Shown piece after piece: positions 27,835-36,902 of a DNA stretch of 64,000 nt (positions are counted from its first letter, which is position 1; each line of letters starts with the position of its first letter). The notes beneath the pieces were generated by a model, which was not told where the DNA came from, did not search any database, and saw only the letters and a list, made by a program, of their open reading frames with translations. Made by a program: the position numbers and the translations under genes. The stretch comes from Jeotgalibacillus malaysiensis (GTDB lineage Bacteria; Bacillota; Bacilli; Bacillales; Jeotgalibacillaceae), in contig CP009416.1 in NCBI GenBank assembly GCA_000818095.1, forward strand, positions 2,898,501 to 2,962,500, given 5' to 3'.

Positions 27835-28533
27835 ATGAAAAACCGTCAGGATGCATGGATGGAAGAGGATGATTTGCTGCTTGCAGACACTGTATTGCGG
27901 CATGTAAGAGAAGGCAGCACACAGCTGAACGCATTTGAGGAAGCCCGAGATAAGCTGGACCGGACTTCTGCCGCCTGCGGACTCAGATGGAATGCCGTTG
28001 TACGCAGTCAGTTCGAGCACGCTTTAAGTCTTGCAAAAAAGCAGCGTAAGCAGAGAAACCGTCTGCTTGGCAATGATCATTCTGGTAAAAAGAAAGTATT
28101 ATACCAGCCTGATTTTTCGGTTCCGGAAGGTTTTCAAATAGAAGAACCTGTTTCGCTAAATGAGGAAATTGCAGAGGAGCATAGTGAATCAGCTCCAGCC
28201 TTTGCCCAGCCGGCTCCGGAGCCTGAAAAGCGTGTGTCTGAATTATCATTGAATGCAGTAATCGCCTACCTGCAACAGCTTGAACGAAACGGTTCACTGC
28301 AGGTTTCTGACAGACTCTCAACAGAAGTGAAAGTCTGGCAGGAAAAATGCCGCTCACTTGAAAAGAAAGTCCATTACTTAGAAGAACGGGAGTCTGCGAT
28401 GAAAGAGGATTACGATACGCTTATGCAGATTATGAACCGCGCGAGGAAGCTTGTCCTGTTCAATGAGCAGGAGCATTTGAATACTTTTAAGATGGATCGG
28501 AATGGGAATTTGGAGAAGGTTGCTGAGTACTAG
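27835..28533 (+). CDS. rsfA: Prespore transcription factor RsfA
   Basis: 232 residues. The N-terminal Myb/SANT-like domain RQDAWMEEDDLLLADTVLRH to about residue 70 is the DNA-binding part conserved in the RsfA family. A Pro/Glu linker follows, then a coiled coil (KVWQEKCRSLEKKVHYLEER) near 165-190. In B. subtilis RsfA modulates sigma-F-dependent genes in the forespore. The start ATG follows GGAG by eight bases; the GTG nine bases upstream is less likely. Preceded by a sigma-F-type promoter. Confidence 0.9.
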   Translation: MKNRQDAWMEEDDLLLADTVLRHVREGSTQLNAFEEARDKLDRTSAACGLRWNAVVRSQFEHALSLAKKQRKQRNRLLGNDHSGKKKVLYQPDFSVPEGFQIEEPVSLNEEIAEEHSESAPAFAQPAPEPEKRVSELSLNAVIAYLQQLERNGSLQVSDRLSTEVKVWQEKCRSLEKKVHYLEERESAMKEDYDTLMQIMNRARKLVLFNEQEHLNTFKMDRNGNLEKVAEY

Positions 28534-28655
28534 GAAAAGCGGAAGCAGGCGTTCAGGTCCGACAAGCATAAGACGCGGAGCGAAAAAACGGGTGGTTTTC
28601 CCGTTTATCGATGCGTGACTTATGACTCGAGGGCCTGCCTGCTGGAGCTGGAGTT
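28533..28655. repeat. Post-stop hairpin repeat (family S), copy 1
   Basis: Starts at the last base of the rsfA stop codon: GAAAAGCGGAAGCAGGC, TCCGACAAGCATAAGACGC, a hairpin AACGGG/CCCGTT, then CTTATGACTCGAGGGCCTGC. The two ends pair with each other. Confidence 0.85.
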
Positions 28656-28699
28656 GGACACAACAGGAAAGAAAAAAGCTGAGTCGGAAAATGCGGATG

Positions 28700-28885
28700 G
28701 CGGATGTGACCCGAAATCAGGTGAATGTGACCCGAAAAACATCGGGTGTGACCTGAAAATTGGGGGACCTGACCCCAAAATGGAGATTTTGAAAAAACGT
28801 GACCTGAAAATTTTTGAAGGTGTCCCGAGATTTTCAGAAGGTGATCGCAAAATTATCGACCGTGACCCGAAAACGTCAGACCCCG
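28700..28885 (+). repeat. 21-bp phased array F (GTGACCCGAAA motif)
   Basis: TGAC-type motifs at 28707, 28728, 28749 and 28770, then one 30-bp step to 28800, then 28821, 28842 and 28863. The seed GTGACC(C/T)GAAA is longer than in other arrays. It lies between the convergent rsfA and lipL, directly after a family S repeat. Confidence 0.85.
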
Positions 28886-28923
28886 CATACACAATCAAGC
28901 AACCAATAAGCTATTTCCAGAAC

Positions 28924-28958
28924 CAAAAAAAGCGAAAGACCACCCACGGTCTTTCGCT
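28924..28958. terminator. Terminator of lipL (bidirectional shape)
   Basis: AGCGAAAGACC and GGTCTTTCGCT form a perfect 11-bp stem around ACCCAC, with TTTTTTT on the minus strand. Confidence 0.88.
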
Positions 28959-28964
28959 CACCCA

Positions 28965-29807
28965 TTATCGCCCCAAAACACTCTCATTCCGCTTCACAAC
29001 CCGGTCATAATAAGCCGCATACAGATCCAGCTCCTGACCATTCAGTGAGCCTGCAACCAGCTCGCCGCTGACTGACTTCAGTACATTTAAAAAGCGCAGC
29101 ATGCCATCCTGTACCGTCAGTTCAACGCCGAACAGCTCTGATAATGACGCCATGTCTTCCGGATGAATATCAGGATAGTTGAATTTCGTCTCTTCCCCCT
29201 GAACCGCGCGTTCATAAAAGCGTCTCACGAGTTCAGCACGCTCAGCCCCGCTCCCATTCATGCACAGGTAGATCTGAACAGCAATCCCGCCACGCAGCCT
29301 TCTTTGTGATATACCGGCAAACTTTCTGCCATTTATGCTTAAATCGTAGCTGCCCGGACAGTATGAATGGACGATTTCGTATGCTTCAATCTCCCGGCCG
29401 AAATCAGCAAACATCTCTTTTACAAGCGCATGCATCGCATCATAGCCGCTATTTATATCAATCCCTTTATCTGCTTCAGAAAATACGAGTGAAATGTTTA
29501 ATACGCCTTCATCAAGTACAACGGCAAGGCCGCCTGAATTCCTTACGATATAGCGCCAGCCTTCTTCTTCAAGAAGCTCCAACCCTTTTTCTAAATGTGG
29601 TGTGCGGGCATCCTGCGTGCCGAGTACGATTGTACGGTGGTGCACCCATGAGCGCGCAGTAGCCGGTGCTTCCCCGCTTCCTGATGAAGCACAAAGCGTA
29701 TCATCCATCGCAAATGACTGCAGCGCTTCAAAAGAAGGACCGAGACTTGACTGATCGATCACTCTCCATACAGGCTGTTTTAAAAGCGTTAAACCCTGGT
29801 CTTCCAT
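28965..29807 (-). CDS. lipL: Octanoyl-[GcvH]:protein N-octanoyltransferase LipL
   Basis: 280 residues of the BPL/LPL fold. Landmarks: [18 protein letters not shown] near 50, [18 protein letters not shown] near 90, the catalytic Cys in [19 protein letters not shown] near 150, and [12 protein letters not shown]. LipL moves octanoyl or lipoyl groups from GcvH to the E2 subunits of 2-oxoacid dehydrogenases. Length and the HSYCPGSYD motif separate it from LipM and LplJ. B. subtilis lipL (ywfL) sits in the same neighbourhood. Confidence 0.93.
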   Translation of the reverse strand: MEDQGLTLLKQPVWRVIDQSSLGPSFEALQSFAMDDTLCASSGSGEAPATARSWVHHRTIVLGTQDARTPHLEKGLELLEEEGWRYIVRNSGGLAVVLDEGVLNISLVFSEADKGIDINSGYDAMHALVKEMFADFGREIEAYEIVHSYCPGSYDLSINGRKFAGISQRRLRGGIAVQIYLCMNGSGAERAELVRRFYERAVQGEETKFNYPDIHPEDMASLSELFGVELTVQDGMLRFLNVLKSVSGELVAGSLNGQELDLYAAYYDRVVKRNESVLGR

Positions 29808-29894
29808 ACGTTCTGATTCTCCTCTTTCTTAAACTGAGAAAATTATATCACACATACTCCTCAGAAAACGCTCACACTAATTTTCAAAAAGCTA

Positions 29895-29948
29895 TTGACT
29901 TGAGAATGATTATCATTATAATTTGAATAGTGCTGATAATCATTTTCA
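29895..29948 (+). promoter_or_regulatory. Iron-regulated promoter of fbpA with two Fur boxes
   Basis: -35 TTGACT (29895-29900), 16 bp, -10 TATAAT (29917-29922). The first Fur box TGAGAATGATTATCA (29901-29915) fills the spacer with one mismatch to the 7-1-7 consensus; the second, TGATAATCATTTTCA (29934-29948), lies just after the start point. Binding would close the promoter when iron is plentiful. Confidence 0.92.
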
Positions 29949-29977
29949 ATTAAATCTACATAAGAGGAGTGTACATC

Positions 29978-31063
29978 ATGAAAAAAGCATGGTATCTATT
30001 TGGTCTTGCTCTGATTCTTGCAATCTTAACGGCTTGCGGAAATTCAGGGGAAGAAGAAACAACAGAAGAAAACGGTTCTACAGACGATTCTGCAGCAACT
30101 GAGGAATCAGCTGGAGAAGTTAACCTTTATACAGGTCGTCACTATGAGACAGACCAGGCCCTTTATGATCAGTTCACAGAAGAAACTGGCATTGAGGTTA
30201 ATGTCATTCAGGGTAAAGATGATGAGCTAATAGCACGTCTTGAGCGTGAAGGTGTCGCATCTGAAGCTGACGTATTCATGACAGCTGATGCAGGCCGTCT
30301 GCACCGCGCGAAAGATCTTGAGCTGCTTCAGTCAATTGAAAGCGATACGTTAAATGAAAATATCCCGGAAAACCTTCGCGACACTGATAACCAGTGGTAC
30401 GGCTTAACAAAGCGTGCACGTGTGATCGTATATGATCCGGAAAAAGTTGACGCTGAAGAAATCCAGACTTATGAGTCACTAACTGAAGAAGACATGGCAG
30501 GCCGCGTGCTGATCCGTTCTTCTGAAAACATCTACAACCAGTCACTTGTTGCATCTATGATCTCACTAAACGGTGAAGACGCTGCAAAAGAATGGGCTGA
30601 AGGCATCGTAAACAACATGGCACGCGATCCTGAAGGCGGAGACCGCGACCAGGCCAAAGGAATCGCTGCCGGTGAAGGTGATGTAGCTGTTATGAACACT
30701 TACTACCTTGGTCAAATGCTGAATTCTGAAGATGAAGAAGAAGTAAAAGTTGCTGAAGGTCTTGAAGTTGTATTCCCTAACCAGGACACTACAGGTACAC
30801 ACGTCAACATCAGTGGTGCCGGCGTAACAGCAAGCAGCAAAAACACAGAGAATGCTCAGAAGTTCATCGAATTCCTATCTTCTGAAGCTGCACAGGCAGA
30901 ATTCTCTGAAGCAAACTATGAGTACCCTGCAAACCCTAATGTTGAAGCATCAGAGCTTCTTCAAAGCTGGGGCGAGTTCAAAGAGCAGGATATCAACCTG
31001 ACTGAACTTGGTGAAAACAATGCACGCGCCCTTCAGATTATGAATGAAGTTGGCTGGAAATAA
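29978..31063 (+). CDS. fbpA: Ferric-iron ABC transporter binding lipoprotein (FbpA/FutA-like)
   Basis: 361 residues from the ATG of MKKAWYLFGLA, after AGAGGAGTG. Lipoprotein signal ending ILTAC, an acidic linker, then a periplasmic-binding-protein fold of the Fe3+ type: VNLYTGRHYETDQALYDQF near 45 and the Tyr pair in AVMNTYYLGQML near 233, which ligates iron in this family. It delivers ferric iron to FbpB and FbpC, encoded downstream. Controlled by Fur boxes and followed by a strong hairpin, so it is probably made in excess over the permease. Confidence 0.93.
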   Translation: MKKAWYLFGLALILAILTACGNSGEEETTEENGSTDDSAATEESAGEVNLYTGRHYETDQALYDQFTEETGIEVNVIQGKDDELIARLEREGVASEADVFMTADAGRLHRAKDLELLQSIESDTLNENIPENLRDTDNQWYGLTKRARVIVYDPEKVDAEEIQTYESLTEEDMAGRVLIRSSENIYNQSLVASMISLNGEDAAKEWAEGIVNNMARDPEGGDRDQAKGIAAGEGDVAVMNTYYLGQMLNSEDEEEVKVAEGLEVVFPNQDTTGTHVNISGAGVTASSKNTENAQKFIEFLSSEAAQAEFSEANYEYPANPNVEASELLQSWGEFKEQDINLTELGENNARALQIMNEVGWK

Positions 31064-31072
31064 GAATAATGG

Positions 31073-31109
31073 AGCTGTATCGCCTGGTTTCAGGTGATGC
31101 AGCTTTTTT
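31073..31109 (+). terminator. Terminator between fbpA and fbpB
   Basis: AGCTGTATCGCCTG pairs with CAGGTGATGCAGCT, followed by TTTTT. It lowers or stops read-through into fbpB, which has its own Fur box. Confidence 0.85.
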
Positions 31110-31275
31110 ATGTCACCTTTTGTGAGATATCCATCACCTTTTTGCTTATTTAACTCACCTTTTAAATTTTTCGCCAGCTGAAGTCTGCCTCCCTCATTTT
31201 TACGTCACCTCTGGAGATTTATCTATCATCTCCACACTTTTTCTAATCACCTTTTCATTTTTTCTCCACCACACC
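31110..31275 (-). repeat. 21-bp phased array G (GGTGA motif on the minus strand)
   Basis: TCACC-type motifs (GGTGA on the minus strand) at 31113, 31134, 31155, then after a 50-bp step at 31205, 31226 (TCATC) and 31247. It lies between fbpA and fbpB. From 31276 to 31380 nothing else is recognised. Confidence 0.75.
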
Positions 31276-31387
31276 CCCTCACGCACCCACGCCCAATCAC
31301 GCGCAATTTGTCTAAATTTTGACACGCTACACAATATTTCCTTCGGTCGTTCCTGCTAAATAAGCGTTTTCAACTATACAAAATAAT

Positions 31388-31402
31388 TGAGAACTGTTAT
31401 CA
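31388..31402 (+). promoter_or_regulatory. Fur box upstream of fbpB
   Basis: TGAGAACTGTTATCA is a 7-1-7 inverted repeat with about 11 of 14 consensus bases. It lies 60-80 bp before the permease start, pointing to a second Fur-controlled promoter. Confidence 0.7.
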
Positions 31403-31469
31403 TTAACAGGGAACGATTGCAAGCAAATTGTTTGTACATTGAATTGCAGATTTTAAGGACGTGTCCAGC

Positions 31470-33110
31470 TTGAAGGTGTTTCGAAAAATACCAGGTTATT
31501 TGAATATCTGGTCACTCTTAAGCTTAATCATCGTGATATTGATTTTGCTGCCGAATTTAACGATTTTAATTAACTTTTTTACTGAAAGAGCAGAGAATTG
31601 GGCACATATTCAGGAATTTATTCTGCCCGACTTGTTAAAGAATACTGGTTTGATTATGTTATTTACCGGATTGTTCACGATTTTGGTTGGTACGAGTCTT
31701 GCTTGGCTTGTATCTGCATATGACTTTCCGATGAAGAAATTTTTCAAGTGGGCATTAATTTTGCCGCTTGCGATTCCTCCATTTATCGCGGGATACACGT
31801 ACAACGGGATCCTCGATTATACCGGAGTGATTCAGACAACGCTCAGGAATAACTGGGATATTACAGTGAACCAATCATATTTTAATATCCTGAACCTGCC
31901 TGGTGCGGTATTTATTTTTACTATGTTTTTATTCCCTTATGTATATACGATTACACGGGCTTTCCTTGCGCATCAGTCAGCATCACTTGTTGAAAATGCG
32001 AGGCTGCTTGGCAGGAATTCATGGGACATTTATTTCAAAGTGGTCCTTCCGATTTCCCGCGGAGCCATTGTAGGCGGCGTCAGCCTGGTGCTGCTTGAGG
32101 TGCTAAATGATTATGGCCTCGTACAGTATTTCGGTGTCCCGACATTCAGTACAGCCATTTTCCAGACGTGGTTTGGCATGAATGATCTCAATTCTGCGAT
32201 CAAGCTTGCCGCAACCCTTATGTTTATCGTATTTGCGATCCTGATTCTTGAAAAGGTGATGCGCGGGCGGAAGAAATACAGTTCAACGACTGCCAAATCA
32301 AGACCGCTAACACCGATTCAACTGAAAGGATCAAAAGCATGGATTGCATTTAGCTATTGCTTATTGATTTTCATGCTTGCCTTCCTGATTCCATTTGTTC
32401 AAATGGTTGACTGGATGATCTTAACATTTGAGAAGATTGCATCGCCTGAATTTACATCGTTCATTACAAATTCAGTGTTAGTTTCCTTCATCGGAGCAGC
32501 GCTTGTGATGGTATTTGCTGTTATCATCGCAAACTTTGCAAGAATGCATCAGAGCTTTATTTCTAAGTCTGCAGCCCGCGTGACGATCCTTGGATACTCA
32601 ATCCCTGGAGCTGTTATTGCAGTCGGGATCAGTACAATCTTCATTGATCTTGATAAATGGCTGTTCGCGTTTTATGAAGCAGCCGGTATGGAGGCTTCAC
32701 TTTTCCTGAGCACAAGCTTATTCATGCTGATTTCAGCGTATATTATCCGTTTCCTTGCGATCGGCTATAATTCAGTTGAAGCCGGTTTTGATAAGATTGG
32801 AAACAAATACACTGAAGCGTCAAGAATGCTCGGTGAAAACCTGACGAAAACATTTTTTAAAGTAGACCTGCGTATGATAAAAGTTCCGCTGATCAGCGGC
32901 TTTATCCTGGTCTTTATTGATATTTTAAAAGAGCTGCCGTTAACCCTGATTTTACGACCATTTAACTTTGACACTTTAGCCACTAAAGCTTATCAGTACG
33001 CGAGTGACGAACAGATCCACGAGGCTTCACTTGCTTCAATTCTGATTGTCGTCATCAGCGGTATTGCGATTTATATCTTCCATCAAGTTTTAGAAAAGGA
33101 GCCGAATTGA
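31470..33110 (+). CDS. fbpB: Ferric-iron ABC transporter permease FbpB
   Basis: About 546 residues: a duplicated permease with some twelve membrane segments. Each half carries an EAA loop: SLVENARLLGRNSWDIYFKV near 170 and KYTEASRMLGENLTKTFFKV near 450. This tandem form is typical of FbpB/SfuB/FutB iron permeases. The start is uncertain: TTG at 31470 is nine bases after AAGGA, whereas GTG at 31461 is in frame but touches the site. Followed one base later by fbpC. Confidence 0.9.
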   Translation: MKVFRKIPGYLNIWSLLSLIIVILILLPNLTILINFFTERAENWAHIQEFILPDLLKNTGLIMLFTGLFTILVGTSLAWLVSAYDFPMKKFFKWALILPLAIPPFIAGYTYNGILDYTGVIQTTLRNNWDITVNQSYFNILNLPGAVFIFTMFLFPYVYTITRAFLAHQSASLVENARLLGRNSWDIYFKVVLPISRGAIVGGVSLVLLEVLNDYGLVQYFGVPTFSTAIFQTWFGMNDLNSAIKLAATLMFIVFAILILEKVMRGRKKYSSTTAKSRPLTPIQLKGSKAWIAFSYCLLIFMLAFLIPFVQMVDWMILTFEKIASPEFTSFITNSVLVSFIGAALVMVFAVIIANFARMHQSFISKSAARVTILGYSIPGAVIAVGISTIFIDLDKWLFAFYEAAGMEASLFLSTSLFMLISAYIIRFLAIGYNSVEAGFDKIGNKYTEASRMLGENLTKTFFKVDLRMIKVPLISGFILVFIDILKELPLTLILRPFNFDTLATKAYQYASDEQIHEASLASILIVVISGIAIYIFHQVLEKEPN

Positions 33111-33111
33111 T

Positions 33112-33825
33112 ATGTTCGTTGAAATCAAAGACTTATGCTTTTGTTATGGAAAAGCGAAAACAAATACGATCAACCATTTTCATTTAGAAATTGAACAGGG
33201 GGAAATCATTTCAATCCAGGGTGACAGCGGCAGCGGTAAGAGTACTGTGCTGCGCCTGCTTTGCGGCCTTGAGGTCCCTTCCTGCGGTAAAATTTCAATT
33301 GACGGGGCCGTGATGACGGATGACCGCCGCTTCGTGCTTCCAGAAAAGCGCGGAATCGGTATGGTATTCCAGGATTACGCCCTGTTTCCACATATGACTG
33401 TGCTTGAAAACATTCAATTCGGCTTAAAAAAACTCAGCCGCCGCGAAAGAAAGCAGCGTGCTGAGGAAGTGCTTGAGCTTGTGAATATGACAACTTATGC
33501 AAAACGCTATCCACACGAATTAAGTGGTGGACAGCAGCAGCGTATTGCACTTGCACGCGCACTGGCGCCAAAGCCTTCTCTTCTATTGCTTGATGAGCCA
33601 TTCAGTAATCTCGACGCCGGCCTGCAGATCAAAATCCGCAGTGAGCTGAGAGAGATCATTAAAAAGACAGGCATCACATCAATCTTTGTCTCTCATGATC
33701 TGGAAGATTCCAAAGCCATTGCAGATCGTATTGTCACCATGCGTGACGGTGCAGCCCATGACTGGGAGTCGATCTGTACGACGAAGAAGGAAAAGCCTGA
33801 ACTTCAGCTGGTTGAAATGAAATAA
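33112..33825 (+). CDS. fbpC: Ferric-iron ABC transporter ATPase FbpC
   Basis: 237 residues. Walker A GDSGSGKST near 38, Q loop MVFQDYALFPHMTVLEN near 84, signature LSGGQQQRIALARAL near 136 and Walker B LLLLDEPFSNLD near 157. It lacks the long C-terminal regulatory domain of larger FbpC proteins. It energises the FbpB permease. Shine-Dalgarno AAAGGAG overlaps the end of fbpB. Last gene of the iron operon. Confidence 0.93.
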   Translation: MFVEIKDLCFCYGKAKTNTINHFHLEIEQGEIISIQGDSGSGKSTVLRLLCGLEVPSCGKISIDGAVMTDDRRFVLPEKRGIGMVFQDYALFPHMTVLENIQFGLKKLSRRERKQRAEEVLELVNMTTYAKRYPHELSGGQQQRIALARALAPKPSLLLLDEPFSNLDAGLQIKIRSELREIIKKTGITSIFVSHDLEDSKAIADRIVTMRDGAAHDWESICTTKKEKPELQLVEMK

Positions 33826-33836
33826 GGTTTTTGGAT

Positions 33837-33865
33837 AGCGGAGCGTGGGTCTCCGCTGTTTTTTT
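33837..33865 (+). terminator. Terminator of the fbp operon
   Basis: AGCGGAG and CTCCGCT pair around CGTGGGT, followed by a T7 run. Confidence 0.87.
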
Positions 33866-33884
33866 GTGGGGTGGAATGGGGGTG

Positions 33885-34005
33885 TGACAGCATTCAATTT
33901 AGAAGTCAGTTCACTCAGCTGTTGTTCTACTGCACTCAATCGGCTTTTTACTGCACTCAACCCGGGTGTATCGCTACCTCAAGTCACTGAATACACCCCT
34001 CAACA
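33885..34005 (-). repeat. 21-bp phased array H (TTGA motif on the minus strand)
   Basis: CATTCA or CACTCA at 33891, 33912, 33933 and 33954, then CCTCAA at about 33977 and 33998. Read on the minus strand these are TTGA(G/A)TG units, and one contains GTAGCGATACACCCGGG as in arrays A-C. Lies between the convergent fbpC and pta. Confidence 0.8.
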
Positions 34006-34032
34006 CGAAACGTCCAACATTTCATCCGTATG

Positions 34033-34066
34033 AAAAATCCCCGTCTGACTGCTCAGACGGGGATTA
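34033..34066 (-). terminator. Terminator of pta
   Basis: AATCCCCGTCTGAGC pairs with GTCAGACGGGGATT, followed by TTTT on the minus strand. Confidence 0.87.
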
Positions 34067-34072
34067 CCTTTA

Positions 34073-35044
34073 TTATAGTGACTGGCCTGCAGTAATTAAT
34101 GCAAGCTTATACACATCTTCTTCATTACATCCGCGTGAAAGATCATTCACCGGTGCGTTCAGCCCCTGAAGGATCGGGCCTACTGCTTCGAATCCACCAA
34201 GACGCTGTGCAATTTTGTATCCGATGTTACCTGCTTCAAGGCTCGGGAATACAAATACATTTGCATCACCCTGAATTTCTGAATCAGGTGCTTTACTTTT
34301 CGCTACTGAAGGAACGAAAGCTGCATCAAACTGGAATTCACCATCAAGTGTCAGTTCAGGATTCGCTTCTTTTGCGATCTTGATTGCTTCCGTTACTTTC
34401 TCAGTTTCAGGTGATTTTGCTGAACCTTTTGTTGAGAAGCTCAGCATCGCAACGCGCGGGTCCACGTCGAACATTTCAGCAGTCTTTGCACTCTCAAGGG
34501 CAATTTCAGCAAGGTCATTGCTGTCAGGTGAAATGTTGATTGCGCAATCAGCAAATACATACTTCTCATCGTCGCGTACCATAATGAATACGCCTGACGT
34601 CTTTTTAATGCCTTCTTTTGTCTTGATGATCTGCAGTGCCGGGCGCACTGTGTCTGCAGTAGAGTGTGCCGCTCCGCTGACAAGACCGTCTGCACGGTTT
34701 GTGTAGACAAGCATTGTGCCAAAGTAATTTTCATCTAAGAGAATCTCGCGTGCCTGCTCAACCGTTGCCTTACCTTTACGGCGCTCAACGAATGAAGAAA
34801 CAAGCTCATCAAATTCCGGATAAGATGCCGGATCAACAATGTCACATCCATCTAAAATCACGTTTGCTTCATCAGCTTTTTCAGCAATGGCGTTTGGGTT
34901 ACCGACAAGAATTGGTGTTAAAATATTTTCTGCTGCAAGGCGGCTTGCTGCTCTTAAAATACGCTCGTCTGATCCTTCCGGAAATACGATACGGCGTTCT
35001 TTACCAGTTAATTTTTCTTTTAATCCTGTGAATAAATCGCTCAT
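34073..35044 (-). CDS. pta: Phosphate acetyltransferase
   Basis: 323 residues, the short Bacillus-type Pta. Family stretches: IVFPEGSDERILRAASRLA near 19, GLVSGAAHSTADTVRPALQ near 128, LDGEFQFDAAFVPSVA near 234 and NVFVFPSLEAGNIGYKIAQR near 266. It interconverts acetyl-CoA and acetyl phosphate for acetate overflow. A cre site upstream of its promoter suggests activation by CcpA, as known for B. subtilis pta. Its neighbour hemQ is divergent. Confidence 0.97.
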   Translation of the reverse strand: MSDLFTGLKEKLTGKERRIVFPEGSDERILRAASRLAAENILTPILVGNPNAIAEKADEANVILDGCDIVDPASYPEFDELVSSFVERRKGKATVEQAREILLDENYFGTMLVYTNRADGLVSGAAHSTADTVRPALQIIKTKEGIKKTSGVFIMVRDDEKYVFADCAINISPDSNDLAEIALESAKTAEMFDVDPRVAMLSFSTKGSAKSPETEKVTEAIKIAKEANPELTLDGEFQFDAAFVPSVAKSKAPDSEIQGDANVFVFPSLEAGNIGYKIAQRLGGFEAVGPILQGLNAPVNDLSRGCNEEDVYKLALITAGQSL

Positions 35045-35076
35045 GATTCATCCTCCTAAATTGGTCTCTACTTGTA

Positions 35077-35132
35077 AGCATACCCCATCTGTAAGTGAAT
35101 TCAACCAATAGCCTTTATGTCAACGTTTTCAT
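35077..35132 (-). promoter_or_regulatory. pta promoter with upstream cre site
   Basis: ATGAAAACGTTGACA on the minus strand (35118-35132) matches the cre consensus at all fixed positions. A plausible promoter follows: TTGAAT (35099-35104), 16 bp, TATGCT (35077-35082). The cre centre would lie near -55, the position of activating cre sites in B. subtilis acetate genes. Confidence 0.78.
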
Positions 35133-35183
35133 TGGAAAAGTTTTTGTTTTCGGACAATTTTAATAGAAGGTGTTAGATGTAAC

Positions 35184-35309
35184 CGATTATTTCCGCTTCA
35201 GGGGGACGCTTTCCGCAGGGCCGGCGGTGAGCCTCCTCAGGCTTCGCCTTGCGGGGTCTCACCTGTCCGACTTTTCCTGCTGGAGTCGCCCCCTTCCGCT
35301 CCAATAATC
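35184..35309. repeat. Family P palindromic repeat, copy 10
   Basis: Arms GATTATTTCCGC and GCTCCAATAATC; GGGGGACGCTTTCCGCAGG and GCTGGAGTCGCCCCC. Between pta and hemQ. Confidence 0.87.
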
Positions 35310-35398
35310 TCAATGTGGTTATCTAAACATAAAAGTATACAAAACCACTTTTACTATTAAAATAATTTTAATCATATCATGGAATGTAGAACTCACTC

Positions 35399-35524
35399 AG
35401 CTGATTGTAGTGGAAGGCGGGGGACTCCGGGACGATTAGTGGGAAGCTGAGACCCCGCAACCGAAGGTGAGGAGGCTCAGCAACCACCGTCCGGAAAGCC
35501 TCCCGCCTGGAACGGAAATCAGCG
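35399..35524. repeat. Family P palindromic repeat, copy 11
   Basis: Opposite orientation to copy 10 and 90 bp away: GGGGGACTCCGGGACGATTA, GAGACCCCGCAACCGAAGG and CGTCCGGAAAGCCTCCCGCC. The two copies bracket the pta/hemQ divergent region; the remainder to 35641 contains the hemQ ribosome binding site and no gene. Confidence 0.87.
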
Positions 35525-35641
35525 GTACTAAAACTCCAACAATTTCATGAACCCTCCACCCCTCATTAGCTGTCGCACATTCCTTTATGATAAGATAGAA
35601 ACAGTGAGTTTATATGACATTTCATTTAGGAGTGACGGAAT

Positions 35642-36391
35642 ATGAGTGAAGCAGCAACTACGCTGGATGGCTGGTATGGCCTGCATGATTTTCGTAAAAT
35701 GGACTGGACTTCTTGGAAGCAGCTGACAAGCGATGAGCGCACAGCGGCAATTAATGAGTTCCAGCAGTTTTTAAAGAAACTGAATGATGTACAAGATCAG
35801 GACCAGGGCAGTCATTCGTTCTATTCAATCGTTGGACAGAAGGCAGATTTCGTTTTATTTATTCTGCGTCCGACAATGGAAGAGCTGAATGACCTTGAGA
35901 ATGAATTTAACAAATTAACGATTGCTGATTATACAGTACCGACTTATTCGTACGTCTCTGTTGTTGAGCTTGGAAGCTATGGTTCTAAGGAATCTGATGA
36001 AGATCCATATGAGAACCCTTATGTAAGATCACGTCTGTATCCAAAGCTGCCAAAATCAAAGCACATCTGCTTCTATCCAATGGATAAAAAGCGTGAGGGC
36101 AATGACAACTGGTACATGCTTTCAATGGAAGACCGCAAAAAGCTGATGTATGACCACGGCATGATCGGGCGTCAGTATGCCGGCAAAATCAAGCAGATCA
36201 TCTCAGGCTCAGTCGGTTTTGATGACTGGGAATGGGGCGTAACGCTTTATGCAGATGATGTACTGCAGTTTAAGAAAATTGTATATGAAATGCGTTTTGA
36301 TGAAACAAGTGCGCGCTACGGCGAATTTGGTGCGTTCTATGTAGGTAACCTGCTTGAAGATGAGGACCTGCCGAAGTTTTTGCACGTATAA
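35642..36391 (+). CDS. hemQ: Coproheme decarboxylase HemQ (chlorite-dismutase-like)
   Basis: 249 residues, the length of Gram-positive HemQ. The proximal His lies in [17 protein letters not shown] near 174, the catalytic Tyr in [19 protein letters not shown] near 147, and Arg and Lys residues in between fit coproheme binding. HemQ makes heme b from coproheme in the coproporphyrin-dependent pathway. The start has TAGGAGTG upstream. Next to pta as in B. subtilis (ywfI). Confidence 0.96.
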   Translation: MSEAATTLDGWYGLHDFRKMDWTSWKQLTSDERTAAINEFQQFLKKLNDVQDQDQGSHSFYSIVGQKADFVLFILRPTMEELNDLENEFNKLTIADYTVPTYSYVSVVELGSYGSKESDEDPYENPYVRSRLYPKLPKSKHICFYPMDKKREGNDNWYMLSMEDRKKLMYDHGMIGRQYAGKIKQIISGSVGFDDWEWGVTLYADDVLQFKKIVYEMRFDETSARYGEFGAFYVGNLLEDEDLPKFLHV

Positions 36392-36398
36392 AGTTCTT

Positions 36399-36428
36399 CC
36401 TCCAGTCAAATGCGGCTGGAGGTTTTTT
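36399..36428 (+). terminator. Terminator of hemQ
   Basis: CCTCCAG and CTGGAGG pair around TCAAATGCGG, followed by TTTTTT. Confidence 0.87.
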
Positions 36429-36484
36429 ATGTATAAAAACGTTTTGCTGTTCATATGGTGTAATTGACTGGAGGGAGAATCAAA

Positions 36485-36862
36485 ATGACAATGAATCCAT
36501 CTTATTCCACTGGGCAGTACGGCACGGGGCAATATGGCGGTTATTATCCTAATTACCAATATTACTACGGCCAACAGCAGTCTCAGCAAACGGCACGTCC
36601 GCCTGTTGAGGAATCTTATATTGAGAATATCTTCAGGCTGAACCGGGGTAAGCCGACGACTGTTTACATGACATTTGAAAACAACAAAGACTGGAACGCT
36701 AAAATTTTTAAAGGTATTATCGAAGCCGCCGGACGCGATCATCTGATTTTAAGCGATCCGAATACTGAAAAAAGATATTTACTGCCGCTCATTTATCTTG
36801 ATTATGCAACGTTTGATGGAGAAATAGAGTATGATTACCCGTTTAACGGCGGAGGCCGATAA
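36485..36862 (+). CDS. gerQ: Spore coat protein GerQ
   Basis: 125 residues. The N-terminal third is Gly/Tyr/Gln-rich (QYGTGQYGGYYPNYQYYYG), and the conserved C-terminal domain has ESYIENIFRLNRGKPTTVYM and RDHLILSDPNTEKRYLLP. GerQ anchors the cortex lytic enzyme CwlJ and is cross-linked in the coat by Tgl. The start is the second-site ATG after GGAGGGAGAATCAAA. Sequence upstream (CATATGGT at about 36452) is a weak candidate for a sigma-E -10. Confidence 0.94.
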   Translation: MTMNPSYSTGQYGTGQYGGYYPNYQYYYGQQQSQQTARPPVEESYIENIFRLNRGKPTTVYMTFENNKDWNAKIFKGIIEAAGRDHLILSDPNTEKRYLLPLIYLDYATFDGEIEYDYPFNGGGR

Positions 36863-36868
36863 AACGAA

Positions 36869-36896
36869 AAGAGAGCCCGGAATCCCGGACTCTCTT
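36869..36896. terminator. Bidirectional terminator between gerQ and ywdK
   Basis: AGAGAGCCCGG and CCGGACTCTCT pair, with A and T runs on each side. Confidence 0.8.
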
Positions 36897-36902
36897 TAAT
36901 CG

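Noticed and set aside
28615-29010. 131-codon plus-strand frame between rsfA and lipL
   Set aside because: It is made of family S, array F and the lipL terminator and has no ribosome binding site.
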